DNA of 64,000 bases, taken from positions 1 through 64,000 of the forward strand of contig JBJTCD010000024.1 in the NCBI GenBank assembly GCA_046091665.1, read 5' to 3'. Shown one piece after another: positions 1 to 7,663 of the stretch. Position numbers and translations under genes: made by a program. The notes below the pieces were generated by a model. That model was not told the origin of the DNA and did no database searches. It saw only the letters and a list, made by a program, of their open reading frames with translations. This DNA comes from CAIUPE01 sp046091665 (GTDB taxonomy: Bacteria; Pseudomonadota; Alphaproteobacteria; Rhizobiales; Beijerinckiaceae). Every line of letters starts with the position of its first letter. Position 1 is the stretch's first letter.

Positions 1-1
1 T

Positions 2-373
2 TTAAAATATATTGCGAGTATTTCACTTAATCCTGAGAAGATTCCATTATATCCAGAATTAGATGGGCTAAGTCCATTCATTACAATGAAGGCTTTGATA
101 AAGCATCATGCCTTTAAATCTGAAATGGAATATAGAATGTCAATATTTAGAAGTTTAGCCTTGAAGGAAGTAATTGAACAAGTTCGCATTCCAGTTGAAG
201 ATAAAAAAATCAAGGTACCGATATCTGAACGGATGTTTCCAATTAAAAAAATTATAATATCGCCAATGTCGAACCAGATTGAAAATTTCGAAAAAATAAA
301 TAAATTTTTGAAGTCCAAGCCAGAATTTTTAGGTATTAGTGTTACAAAGTCGAATATTCCGTTTCAGAGTTAA
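2..373 (+). CDS. DUF2971 family protein, C-terminal part (5' end outside window)
   Basis: The reading frame is open from the first bases of the window to a TAA at 371, so this is the 3' end of a longer gene; the first internal ATG is at 86. The visible 123 residues contain HHAFKSEMEYR followed by a basic-hydrophobic strand with IKKIIISP and a C-terminal VTKSNIPFQ. This matches the C-terminal layout of DUF2971 proteins (AF-K-E-E-R, then I-EIIIGP, then a KS-IPY/F end), a family of unknown function often found in defence-like or mobile contexts. The DNA is much richer in A+T than the housekeeping genes downstream, which suggests acquisition by transfer. The family call rests on these short motifs only. 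Confidence 0.6.
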   Translation, partial: LKYIASISLNPEKIPLYPELDGLSPFITMKALIKHHAFKSEMEYRMSIFRSLALKEVIEQVRIPVEDKKIKVPISERMFPIKKIIISPMSNQIENFEKINKFLKSKPEFLGISVTKSNIPFQS

Positions 374-610
374 GACTAAATAGATTTTTGGGGTAACTTA
401 AATTTTTTGTTATACGTTTTTTATTACTAGGATTTGATTTAGTCTATTTTCATCATTAAAAAAATCGCGTCGATCCTTCGGATCTTCTCGCAATGACGAT
501 TCAGATTTTCTCGTAATGACATTTTAAAGAAATCTAACATACAACTTAAGGCTGCATCATCGTTTCATCATTAGCCTGATCGTTCCGGCACACACGCCCG
601 GGGCAGGTTG
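374..610. other. AT-rich gene-less stretch after the DUF2971 gene
   Basis: No credible reading frame is seen. The first 90 bases continue the low-GC character of the gene before it. From about 460 the composition changes and short palindromic repeat copies appear (described separately). The segment 549-576 can form a weak hairpin (AGGCT with AGCCT). It probably marks the junction between transferred DNA and the resident chromosome. Confidence 0.4.
466..520. repeat. Palindromic repeat fragments of the CGTCATTGCGAG type
   Basis: GATCC-TTC-GGATC (472-484) forms a hairpin and is followed by TCTCGCAATGACG and, about 20 bases on, by TCTCGTAATGAC. Read on the minus strand these are CGTCATTGCGAGA and a diverged copy, the same core as in the larger palindrome at 1169-1345. 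Such short interspersed palindromes are common in intergenic DNA of several alphaproteobacteria. Here they lie just after a probably transferred gene. Confidence 0.5.
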
Positions 611-620
611 ATCTTTGATG

Positions 621-853
621 CGGGTTTGGTAGTATTCCCTTAGGTCATGTGAGAGCAATGACTCGGGGAATTAAGAAGCCCCAATTGAGCCGGCAGTGCA
701 TCTGCCGAAACCAAACTGCCCTGACGCGTGACGTCGGGGTGGCGGCGTTATGTTCAGGTCGCGAGACTAAAAGCGTCGCGACCATGCTTGCTATGGTTTT
801 TTGAGCACCCCGACTCCAGCGCGGTTTCACGCGTCTGGAGTCGTTTTCATTTT
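621..853 (+). ncRNA. Candidate structured non-coding RNA (6S RNA is one possibility)
   Basis: A dense set of nested and tandem hairpins ends in a strong intrinsic terminator. GTTTGGT (624-630) pairs with ACCAAAC (710-716) and encloses two hairpins: ATTCCC (634-639) with GGGAAT (666-671), and CGGCAG (691-696) with CTGCCG (702-707). After it come CCCTGACG..CGTCGGGG (719-739), GGTCGCGA (757-764) with TCGCGACC (776-783), and CCAT/ATGG (782-796) followed by six T. No good reading frame covers it. The size and the internally bubbled, GC-rich stems would fit a 6S-like RNA, but I cannot confirm a family and the usual 6S neighbour zapA is not seen. The ends are approximate. Confidence 0.4.
811..853 (+). 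terminator. Rho-independent terminator
   Basis: CGACTCCAG (811-819) pairs with CTGGAGTCG (835-843), extended by CGCG (820-823) with CGCG (830-833) and one bulged T, loop GTTTCA. The tail is TTTTCATTTT. The stem is long and GC-rich. It closes the candidate structured RNA just upstream and lies before the small gene at 877. Confidence 0.8.
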
Positions 854-876
854 AGCTGGCCGAGAGTGGCGCCGTC

Positions 877-1110
877 ATGAAGGGGGGTCGCGTGGTTTTG
901 AAAGCCTTCCCCGATGAGGCCGATGTCGGCGCGCTTGTACAAATCAGCACGGATATGACGCAAACCACGTTGCTGCGCTTTTTTGAAATCATCGAGCTTG
1001 AAAGGCGTCCGCTTACAGATGACGAGCACCGCGCGTTGAACGCGATGCTCGATTTGTTTCAGATTGCAGAGAGCGATGTGAAGAAGTTGAAGCGGCGGAT
1101 GGGGAATTGA
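877..1110 (+). CDS. Small acidic hypothetical protein
   Basis: A 77-residue frame that I do not recognise. After a short N-terminal part it reads like a helical protein, with FFEIIELERRPLTDDEHRAL followed by a basic end KKLKRRMGN. The amphipathic pattern and the Arg/Glu content make it more protein-like than a random frame. A weak purine stretch (GAGAG near 864) precedes the ATG. The gene lies directly after the terminator of the candidate RNA and is followed by repeat DNA. There is no sign of a signal peptide or membrane segment. It could be a spurious frame, and homologues would be needed to accept it. Confidence 0.4.
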   Translation: MKGGRVVLKAFPDEADVGALVQISTDMTQTTLLRFFEIIELERRPLTDDEHRALNAMLDLFQIAESDVKKLKRRMGN

Positions 1111-1158
1111 TTGAGGGCGGCAATCGGTATTCGGAAATCGGTATACGTCATTACGCTC

Positions 1159-1345
1159 CAATGCTTATTCCGTCATTGCGAGCGTGAGCGAAACAATCCA
1201 GCTGATGATGGGCATTGAAGTGCTATGACTTCACAGCACCTCTTTCTGAATCTCCAACTGGATTGCTTCGCGTTCGCTCGCAATGATTGACTGTGGTTCC
1301 TTCGCTTGCAATGACGGACTGTGGTTTCTTCGTTCGCAATAACGA
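1159..1345. repeat. Interspersed palindromic repeat (CGTCATTGCGAG family)
   Basis: The left arm CGTCATTGCGAGCG (from about 1171) with GAAACAATCCAG is matched in inverted orientation by CTGGATTGCTTCGCG and CGCTCGCAATGA around 1257-1287, enclosing about 55 bases. Two more degenerate copies of the right arm follow: TTCGCTTGCAATGACGGACTGTGG near 1300 and TTCGTTCGCAATAACG near 1330. The whole block could fold into a long hairpin if transcribed. It lies between a small plus-strand gene and the 3' end of sbtA. Such elements are usually non-autonomous; no transposase is present here. Confidence 0.65.
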
Positions 1346-1368
1346 TTTGGGTGCACCCATAAAACGAC

Positions 1369-1432
1369 TGCCGCTCTACGACTGCCGACTGCCGATCTAC
1401 GATTGACGACAGCCGAATTCTGATTGCCGTTT
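1369..1432. repeat. Short degenerate direct repeats
   Basis: CGACTGCCG occurs three times within about 35 bases (near 1370, 1387 and 1394), interleaved with TCTACGA twice (near 1381 and 1406), and is followed by diverged versions CGACAGCCG and TGATTGCCG. The copies are short, overlapping and imperfect. The block directly follows the palindromic repeat and precedes the end of the sbtA gene. Confidence 0.45.
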
Positions 1433-1440
1433 CTTCACAC

Positions 1441-2409
1441 TCAAATTACCCGCTCCGCGATCCCGATATAAAGCGGGATGCCGATGAGGATATTGATCGG
1501 AAAAGTCACGCCGAGTGACAGACCGAAATAAAGCGAGGGGTTTGCTTCCGGCACCGCAAAGCGCATCACCGCAGGCACCGCGATGTAAGAAGCACTTGCG
1601 GCTAACACCATCAACAAACCCGCATCTGGCGCAGGCACACCCACAAGCAGCGAAAGCCCGAGCGCGAGCGTTGCATGAAGCGGCGGCGCCAGCACCGCAT
1701 AGACAAGCAAGCCTTTCGGCATTTGTTTGAGCGGCGGGAAATTTCTCGCGGTTGCTAAACCCATATCGAGCAGGAAGAAGGCAAGCATACCGGTGAAGAG
1801 ATTGCCGGAGAAGGGTTGCATCGCGGCTTTGCCCGCGTCACCCGACAAAAGCCCCACAAGCATCGCACCGAGCAGAAGCACTTGCGCGCCATCGGTCAGC
1901 GACTCTTTTAAAATCATGCCGAGCCCATGTTGGCCATGTTTTCCGGTTTGTGCGGGATTTGTTTTCTGTCTTTGCGCATTCACGAGAAGAATGGCGATGA
2001 TGATCGCAGGCGATTCCATAAGCGCCATCGCCGCCGCCATATGGCCGCCGAAGGCGACGCCTTGTTCATCGAGGTAACGCGTCGCCGTGATGAAGGTCAC
2101 AGCACTCACAGAACCGTAAGTGGCGGCCACCGCCGCTGCGTTCAAACCGTCCGTCACGCGCTTGAGATATTGATAACCGACAAGCGGGATGACAATGGCC
2201 AGCGTGATCGCCACCGCAATCGCGCCAACAACTTCGGTCGAGAAACCGGAATGGGCGAGCGCAAAGCCGCCTTTAAGCCCGAGCGCCATCAGGAGATAGA
2301 GCGAGAGAAAACGCGAGATCGGCTGCGGGATCTCAAGATTGGATTTCAAGACGCCTGCCAAAACGCCGAGCACAAAAAACAAAATCGCGGGATCAAGAAA
2401 ATTCGACAT
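1441..2409 (-). CDS. sbtA: SbtA-type sodium-dependent bicarbonate transporter
   Basis: About 322 residues with roughly ten hydrophobic segments in two similar halves, as expected for the DUF897/SbtA family, which imports bicarbonate with sodium across the inner membrane. Family-typical stretches are the N-terminal DPAILFFVLG, GLKGGFALA, the glycine/serine-rich ATYGSVSAVTF and the second-half ASASYIAVPA. The start at 2409 is chosen because GGAGG lies seven bases upstream; an in-frame start 45 bases earlier has no such site. The gene is divergent from a LysR regulator with AT-rich inverted repeats between them, which suggests direct control. Outside cyanobacteria the substrate is usually inferred from family only. 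Confidence 0.8.
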   Translation of the reverse strand: MSNFLDPAILFFVLGVLAGVLKSNLEIPQPISRFLSLYLLMALGLKGGFALAHSGFSTEVVGAIAVAITLAIVIPLVGYQYLKRVTDGLNAAAVAATYGSVSAVTFITATRYLDEQGVAFGGHMAAAMALMESPAIIIAILLVNAQRQKTNPAQTGKHGQHGLGMILKESLTDGAQVLLLGAMLVGLLSGDAGKAAMQPFSGNLFTGMLAFFLLDMGLATARNFPPLKQMPKGLLVYAVLAPPLHATLALGLSLLVGVPAPDAGLLMVLAASASYIAVPAVMRFAVPEANPSLYFGLSLGVTFPINILIGIPLYIGIAERVI

Positions 2410-2457
2410 GGGACTACCTCCGGTTCGGGCGGGGGTAGCAAAGGCGCGCGCCAAAAG

Positions 2458-2498
2458 ATAATTGATAAATTATAGAAAATGCATAGACTAATATCTAT
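2458..2498. promoter_or_regulatory. Candidate LysR operator region between sbtA and its divergent regulator
   Basis: Two inverted repeats lie in an AT-rich patch. ATAATT-GATA-AATTAT (2458-2473) is a perfect 6+6 palindrome. ATAGA (2483-2487) and TCTAT (2494-2498) are inverted with six bases between. LysR-family regulators bind interrupted palindromes of the T-N11-A kind. The second repeat overlaps the possible start codons of the regulator (2479 or 2497), which would fit autoregulation. This is inferred from layout. Confidence 0.5.
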
Positions 2499-3408
2499 GA
2501 ATCCAAGTTTTCGCCAATTGCAGCTCTTTCTCGCGCTTGCCGAGCGTGGCTCGGTGACGGAGGCCGCACGCGTTTGCGGCGTCACACAGCCCACCGCCTC
2601 GATGCAGCTCAAAGACTTAGCCGATACGGTCGGTCTGCCGCTTTTCGATGTGATTGGCCGTCGCGTTCATCTGACTGATGCCGGGCTGCGCCTCGCCGAA
2701 ACCGCGCGCGTGATACTCAATGAATGGTCGGGCTTCACGCAGGAGATTGACGGCATGCGCGGCCTCACGCGCGGGCGCCTTTCGGTCGCGGTGGTGAGCA
2801 CGGCGAAGTATTTTGTGCCGAGCCTGCTCGCGGGCTTTTGCCGCAAATATCCCGATGTCGATATCGCGCTCGAAGTGTTGAACCGCGACGGCGTCGTCGC
2901 GCGGTTGAGAGACAATCGCGATGACCTCGCCATCATGTCGAAACCGCCTGAGGATCTCGATGTGGAAGAAGCGCGGTTTCTCTCCAATCCGCTTGTGCCG
3001 CTCGCCCCTTTATCGGACCAAGAAAAATATAAGAAACCTTTATCTTTGAGTGCGTTTGCGGAAGATCGTCTGATCTTACGTGAAAAGGGTTCTGGTACGC
3101 GCTTGGCTGTTGATGCGCTATTTGCGGGCGCGGGATTAAAACCGCGCATCAGGCTTGAGCTTGGCTCGAATGAAGCGATCAAACAATCAATTGCGGGCGG
3201 CATGGGCGTGGGCGTTGTCTCGCGCCATGCTTTGAGTAGCGATCCCGCAGCCGAGGGGCTTTACCTGCCCGAGGTCGAAGGCTTTCCGATTGAGACCTCA
3301 TGGCGCATCGTGTTTTTGAAGGGCAAAAGATTGTCCCCCATCGCGCGCGCTTTTCGTGATCATTTGCTCATCGAGGCCCGCGCGCTTTCGCCCTCAGCTC
3401 CGCCTTAA
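2479..3408 (+). CDS. LysR family transcriptional regulator (CbbR/CmpR-like)
   Basis: A 309-residue LysR protein. The N-terminal winged helix-turn-helix covers about residues 10-66 (FRQLQLFLALAERGSVTEAA, then TQPTASMQL), and the LysR substrate-binding domain runs from about residue 95 to the end. The binding-domain pattern (VSTAKYFVPSLLAGFCRKYP, then ILREKGSGTR) resembles CbbR/CmpR, regulators of carbon fixation and inorganic carbon uptake, and fits the divergent bicarbonate transporter gene. The start is uncertain: ATG 2479 and ATG 2497 (MNPSFRQ) both lack a clear ribosome site, and the later one matches the family length better. It probably acts as activator of sbtA and repressor of itself. 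Confidence 0.85.
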   Translation: MHRLISMNPSFRQLQLFLALAERGSVTEAARVCGVTQPTASMQLKDLADTVGLPLFDVIGRRVHLTDAGLRLAETARVILNEWSGFTQEIDGMRGLTRGRLSVAVVSTAKYFVPSLLAGFCRKYPDVDIALEVLNRDGVVARLRDNRDDLAIMSKPPEDLDVEEARFLSNPLVPLAPLSDQEKYKKPLSLSAFAEDRLILREKGSGTRLAVDALFAGAGLKPRIRLELGSNEAIKQSIAGGMGVGVVSRHALSSDPAAEGLYLPEVEGFPIETSWRIVFLKGKRLSPIARAFRDHLLIEARALSPSAPP

Positions 3409-3449
3409 GGCCGATGCTCTTTTGGTCGCTTTCGCGTTAGAAAGAGATC

Positions 3450-5308
3450 ATGCGCGCCTTTCTCAACTCCTTCGATTTTTTGCTCTTCGGTCTCACGCTT
3501 GCGGGGCTGATCCTTGGCGGCGTTCTCTATGCGCTCGGTTATGGTGATGTCGCGTCCTATGTGTTCGCGGCGGGCACGGCGCTTGTTCTTGTCTCTTTGA
3601 TTGTGATCATCATCCGCAGTCTCATGCGCGGCGCTGTGGGGCTCGATATTGTTGCCGCGATCTCGATGGCGGGTTCATTAGCGCTTGGCGAATGGGTGGC
3701 GGGCAATGTCGTGGCACTCATGTTTGCGGGCGGGCAGGTGCTTGAGGCCTATGCTCAGGCGCGTGCGCGCAAAGACATGACCGCGCTTATCTCGCGCGCC
3801 CCGCGCCGCGCACGGCGTTATCATGGTCGCGAGATTGAAGATATCTCCGTCGATCTCATTCGCCCGGGCGATTTGTTGTTGATCCGCCCTGGCGATGTGT
3901 TGCCGGTTGATGGCCAACTTTCAAGCGATGAGGCTTTGTTTGATGAATCTGTGATGACGGGAGAAGCGGCGCCTGTTCCCCACAAAAAAGGTGATGAGCT
4001 TTTAAGCGGGATCACCAATCTCGGCGGCGCCGTTGATCTTGTCGCGACAACCGATGTGCGCGCGAGTGCCTTTGCCGCGATCATTCGGATGGTGGAAGAA
4101 GCCGAAGCCCAAAAAGCGCCAATGGCGCGGCTCGCTGATCGTCACGCGTTAAGTTTTTTGGTCTTCACGATTGTGCTCGCGACGCTCGCTTATTTGCAAA
4201 GCGGTGATGCGGTGCGTGCGCTTGCTGTGTTTGTTGTCGCAACACCCTGTCCGCTTATTCTCGCTGTGCCCGTTGCGATTGTTGCCGGTCTTTCACGCGC
4301 CGCAAAACAAGGTGTGCTTGTCAAACATGGCGGCGCGCTTGAAACGCTCGCAGCAGTCAAAACCATTCTCTTTGATAAAACCGGAACGCTTACTCGCGGC
4401 GAACCCATTTTAAGCGAAGTGATTGTCGCGCCGGGTTTTGATCGCGCGTCTGTGCTTTCAAAAGCGGGCGCGCTTTGTCAGGGCTCAACCCATGTTGTGT
4501 CTTCAGCGCTCGTTCATGCCGCCGCAGAGCAGGGGTCTTTGTCCGCGCCACAGATGATTGTTGAATCTGCAGGCGAAGGATTGAGCGGTCAGGTTGAAGG
4601 CACGTCCGTTGCGGTTGGCACATTCCCTTTTGTTGCGCGTATGAGTTCTCCCGATGGATGGCATCCGGTGGCGAGGGATCTTGTCGCCGCAGAGACAGGT
4701 CTTGTAGCGGCGATTGCGATTGATGGAAAAATCAGCGGGCTTGCGCGTTTCATCGACACGGTGCGTCCGGAAGCGGCTGCGATCCTCGCTAAGCTCAAAG
4801 AAATGAAAATCACCCGCAGCATTCTCTTGACCGGTGATCGCCGCGAAGTGGCCGAAACCATTGCGAAGGGCTTGGCTTTTGATGAGGTGATCGCCGAGGC
4901 GACCCCTTCGGATAAAGTCGAAGCCGTTATTCATGAGAAAAAGCGGGCTGTTACCGCGATGGTGGGAGATGGCGTCAATGATGCGCCTGCACTGGCTGCC
5001 GCCGATGTTGGCATCCCATGGGGGTTCGGGGCGCGGGCGCGCCCGCTGAAGCCGCCGATATTATTTTGCTGGTTGATCGGCTCGATGCGTTGCCGGAAGC
5101 GATTTTGATTGCGCGGCGTTCATTTTTGATTGCGCGGCAAAGTGTCTATGCGGGTTTGGGACTATCGGCTTTGGGCATGGTTTTCGCCGCTTTGGGCTAT
5201 CTGCAACCAGTCGAAGGGGCTGTTTTGCAGGAATTTATTGATGTTGCGGTGATATTGAACGCGCTGCGCGCGCTTCGCGGCAAAAAAACTGTCACAATTC
5301 AGCATTAA
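3450..5308 (+). pseudogene. P1B-type heavy-metal ATPase, frameshifted near its 3' end
   Basis: The first 521 codons encode a metal-translocating P-type ATPase without an N-terminal metal-binding domain. They include MTGEAAPV (about 169-176), the membrane motif TPCPL (265-269), the phosphorylation motif DKTGTLT (309-315) and GDGVNDAP (about 506-513). After ADVGI the frame changes: bases 5013-5020 read ATCCCATG where the family needs a codon for Ala (GIAMG), so one base is missing. The original frame then runs off-family to 5108, while the correct ending (MG-RGAG, EAADI, the last membrane segments) continues in another frame to 5308. With the repair the protein would be about 619 residues. TPC rather than CPC leaves the metal unassigned. 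A sequencing error is the alternative. Confidence 0.8.
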
Positions 5309-5365
5309 TGCTGCGTTCATGGCGGTCTCGCTAGAAGCTTGCCATCGGGTTGCATATCGTGCGGC

Positions 5366-5394
5366 TTGACAGGCCATAACCGCTCCCGTAATGC
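5366..5394 (+). promoter_or_regulatory. Candidate sigma-70 promoter for tRNA-Asp
   Basis: TTGACA (5366-5371) is followed after 17 bases by TAATGC (5389-5394), which places the start of transcription some 20-25 bases before the tRNA. The -35 box is perfect and the -10 box is weak, as is usual in alphaproteobacteria. Apart from this and the tRNA, the stretch 5309-5677 holds no gene that I can see. Confidence 0.45.
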
Positions 5395-5424
5395 GTCGGT
5401 CACCGTCAAACGGGGCGCCGTATT

Positions 5425-5501
5425 GGGGGAGTAGCTCAGTTGGTTAGAGCGTCGGCCTGTCACGCCGAAGGTCGCGGGTTCAAGTCCCGTCTCTCTCGCC
5501 A
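5425..5501 (+). tRNA. tRNA-Asp (anticodon GTC)
   Basis: The 77-base cloverleaf is complete: acceptor GGGGGAG (5425-5431) pairs with CTCTCTC (5491-5497) using two G-U pairs, D-stem GCTC/GAGC, anticodon stem TCGGC/GCCGA with loop CTGTCAC (anticodon GTC at 5459-5461), and a T-arm with TTCAAGT. The discriminator base is G and CCA is encoded. It is a single tRNA gene between the broken metal ATPase gene and a glycosyltransferase gene. tRNA genes are common integration sites, but I see no integrase or repeated 3' end nearby. Confidence 0.95.
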
Positions 5502-5677
5502 CGCTCCGGACCTGTCCGATGAAGGGCAGGACGAGAGTGGCGCCGGGTCCTTCCGTTACGATCATCGCGTAGCCGCCTGTTAGCCGGTCTTAGCTCCCTT
5601 TGTGCGGGGCGTGGTTCGGGTTTTGGTCTGGTGCACTTTTTTGATCGGGTGCGCTTTCGTTTCGGAAGTTGTTTTCG

Positions 5678-6727
5678 ATGATTGAGGCCGGGTTTATCTT
5701 CGCAATGAGTGCTGCTTTCGCAGCCGCCGTTTTCACTTTCTTTGTGATCCCCGTGATGATGCCGTTCTTGCGCCGTCACGCGCTCGCTTCCGTGAATGCA
5801 CGATCAAGCCATAAAGTTCCGACTCCACAAGGCGCAGGCATTCCGATGACGATTGCCATTGTCGGCGTCTTTGCCGTGGCGATTATTTTTGCGCCTTTTC
5901 TCGCAGGGATTGATCGCACAATTCTTGCCGCTTTGGCTGCGGGTGCCGCTCTGATTTCGGCGCTTGGTTTTTTTGACGATGTCAAACCGCTTCCGGTTTT
6001 GCCGCGTGTTGGCGGCCAGATCGCATTGATTGGTCTCTTGCTTTACGTGACCCCCTCTTATGTTGCTCTCTTTGAAGGCGCCTTACCTTTATGGCTTGAG
6101 CGTTTGATTGCTGGTGTGGCACTCTTTTGGATGATCAATCTCACCAATTTCATGGATGGGCTTGATTGGTTGACGGTGGCGCAATTCACGCCCGTTGCCA
6201 CGATCCTCATTATTCTTTCGGTCTTCGCGATGCCGACACCGCTTGTCGCCATGATCATGGCGCCCGTGCTTGGTGGCCTGATCGGTTTTGCACCTTACAA
6301 CAAACCGATTGCGAAATTGTTTTTGGGCGATACGGGCAGCCTCGTGATCGGGCTTGTGGGCGGTTATGCGCTTTATCGTGTTGCGACCGATATTAGTTTC
6401 TTTGCGGCTGTCATTATTCCGCTCTATGCAGTGGCTGATACATCAATCACGGTTATTCGTCGATTGACGCGGGGCGAAAAAATCTGGACACCGCATCGCA
6501 GCCATTTCTTCCAACGCGCCACCACAATGGGATGGAGCGTGAAGCAGATTGTGGGCGTTGTGTTCGGGCTTAATATTTTTCTTGCCCTTTGTGGCTGGAT
6601 GGCCGCGCATGCGACATCAAACACGGTGACGATGATTTCCTTCATGCTGGCGCTTGGTGCGGTCCTTGTGACACTTCGTGCATTCACCCGCGCTCCCACG
6701 GAAGTTCTTGCGCCTTCAAGCCTCTAA
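5678..6727 (+). CDS. Undecaprenyl-phosphate sugar-1-phosphate transferase (WecA/GT4 family)
   Basis: About 349 residues with ten or eleven hydrophobic segments. Family motifs are NARSSHKVPTPQGAGI (40-55) at the first cytoplasmic loop, FFDDVKPLP, NLTNFMDGLDWLT, the metal-binding LGDTGSL, and HRSHFFQR near the end. These enzymes move a sugar-1-phosphate (GlcNAc, FucNAc or QuiNAc type) from a UDP-sugar to undecaprenyl phosphate and start O-antigen or exopolysaccharide synthesis at the inner membrane. The ATG at 5678 is chosen because GGAAG is ten bases upstream; a TTG at 5669 would overlap that site. It fits the deoxysugar cluster that follows. The sugar cannot be read from sequence. Confidence 0.85.
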   Translation: MIEAGFIFAMSAAFAAAVFTFFVIPVMMPFLRRHALASVNARSSHKVPTPQGAGIPMTIAIVGVFAVAIIFAPFLAGIDRTILAALAAGAALISALGFFDDVKPLPVLPRVGGQIALIGLLLYVTPSYVALFEGALPLWLERLIAGVALFWMINLTNFMDGLDWLTVAQFTPVATILIILSVFAMPTPLVAMIMAPVLGGLIGFAPYNKPIAKLFLGDTGSLVIGLVGGYALYRVATDISFFAAVIIPLYAVADTSITVIRRLTRGEKIWTPHRSHFFQRATTMGWSVKQIVGVVFGLNIFLALCGWMAAHATSNTVTMISFMLALGAVLVTLRAFTRAPTEVLAPSSL

Positions 6728-6754
6728 GCTTTTAAATCAAAGAGAGTTCGCGTT

Positions 6755-7663
6755 ATGACCACCGGCACTCGCGGCATTGGCATGACAGCGATGAGTGTGA
6801 GCAATGATCTGAGTGATCTTGCGACACGCCTCGATGAAATTGAAGCGACGGACCCCTCTTTCGTTGAATTGCCGCTTTATGATCTTGATTGCGTGATCGC
6901 TGGGCGTGTCCATCGCCCGCAGCTTGAAGCGGTAAAAAATATTACGTCTTCGCGTGCGCTCAACTACACCGCGCATGGTCCGCATCCGATCAATTTTTTT
7001 GATGATGTCTTTCGCTTGCCTCGGCATTTCGAGGTTTTGAAAGCCTCAATGGAAGCGGCGGCCGAACTCGGTGCGGTTCATTATGTCGTTCACGCCGGTA
7101 TGATGCCGCTTGTTCAAGCGGCAGGGCTAGAAGCGGCTTATGAACGCCAGCGAGAATGGCTTACGCGGGGTGGGGATCTCGCAAAGTCGCTCGGTCTTAT
7201 GCTGTGTGTTGAAAATATTTTCGGCGATTATCATGGCAAGATTCATACTCCGACACCCAAACGCCTGGCTCAAGAAATGGCGTTGATCAATCATAGCCAT
7301 GTGTGGGCAACGCTTGATGTTGGTCACGCCTTTATTGAAACCGATTTTCATGGCCTTGATCTTGTCACCGAATGCGCGGCTCTTGCGCCCTATGCACTTC
7401 ATATCCACATGCATGATAATTTCGGCCGGCAAGATGATATTTCGATGTATACCGAGAGCGAGCGTCTCGCTTTCGGCCATGGTGATCTTCACCTGCCTAT
7501 GGGTTTGGGTGGGATTGATTGGGATGCGCTTTTCAACGCATGTATTTTTCCTGATCGCGCCATTTTTAACATCGAGCTTGCGCGTCGCTACTGGCATTGG
7601 CGGCAAGATTGTGTTGATGCGATGAAGGCGCTTCACCCAAAAATCAAAACGAAAGTGTTTTAA
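6755..7663 (+). CDS. Sugar phosphate isomerase/epimerase-like TIM-barrel protein
   Basis: A 302-residue protein of the AP-endonuclease-2/xylose isomerase-like TIM-barrel superfamily. Likely metal ligands are in HYVVHAGM, CVENIF, ATLDVGHA, LHIHMHDN and the FGHGDL loop, which reproduce the His/Glu/Asp spacing of the fold; IDWDALF follows as in many sugar isomerases. Substrate and reaction cannot be assigned. AGAGAG lies upstream of the ATG. The gene is 27 bases after the GT4 gene and probably co-transcribed. Its TAA (7661-7663) abuts the stop codon of the convergent gene with no space at all, so transcription of the two must overlap in their 3' ends. Confidence 0.75.
   Translation: MTTGTRGIGMTAMSVSNDLSDLATRLDEIEATDPSFVELPLYDLDCVIAGRVHRPQLEAVKNITSSRALNYTAHGPHPINFFDDVFRLPRHFEVLKASMEAAAELGAVHYVVHAGMMPLVQAAGLEAAYERQREWLTRGGDLAKSLGLMLCVENIFGDYHGKIHTPTPKRLAQEMALINHSHVWATLDVGHAFIETDFHGLDLVTECAALAPYALHIHMHDNFGRQDDISMYTESERLAFGHGDLHLPMGLGGIDWDALFNACIFPDRAIFNIELARRYWHWRQDCVDAMKALHPKIKTKVF

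Noticed and set aside
621..853. tmRNA, RNase P RNA or 4.5S RNA as identity of the structured region
   Set aside because: No tag-peptide frame, no GAGGAAAGTCC-type P4 motif and no GGTCAGG..GGAAGCAGC SRP motif were found.
1369..1432. Possible CRISPR array
   Set aside because: Repeats are 7-9 bases, overlapping and irregular, with no spacers and no cas genes.
1927..2475. 182-codon plus-strand frame opposite sbtA
   Set aside because: Arg/His-rich low-complexity product, fully antisense to a recognised transporter gene.
5010..5022. Programmed frameshift in the metal ATPase gene
   Set aside because: No slippery heptamer, and the shift would need a change by one base at a non-repetitive site; a plain deletion is simpler.
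5425..5501. tRNA-Asp as a phage or island attachment site
   Set aside because: No integrase gene and no repeated copy of the tRNA 3' end were seen in the window.
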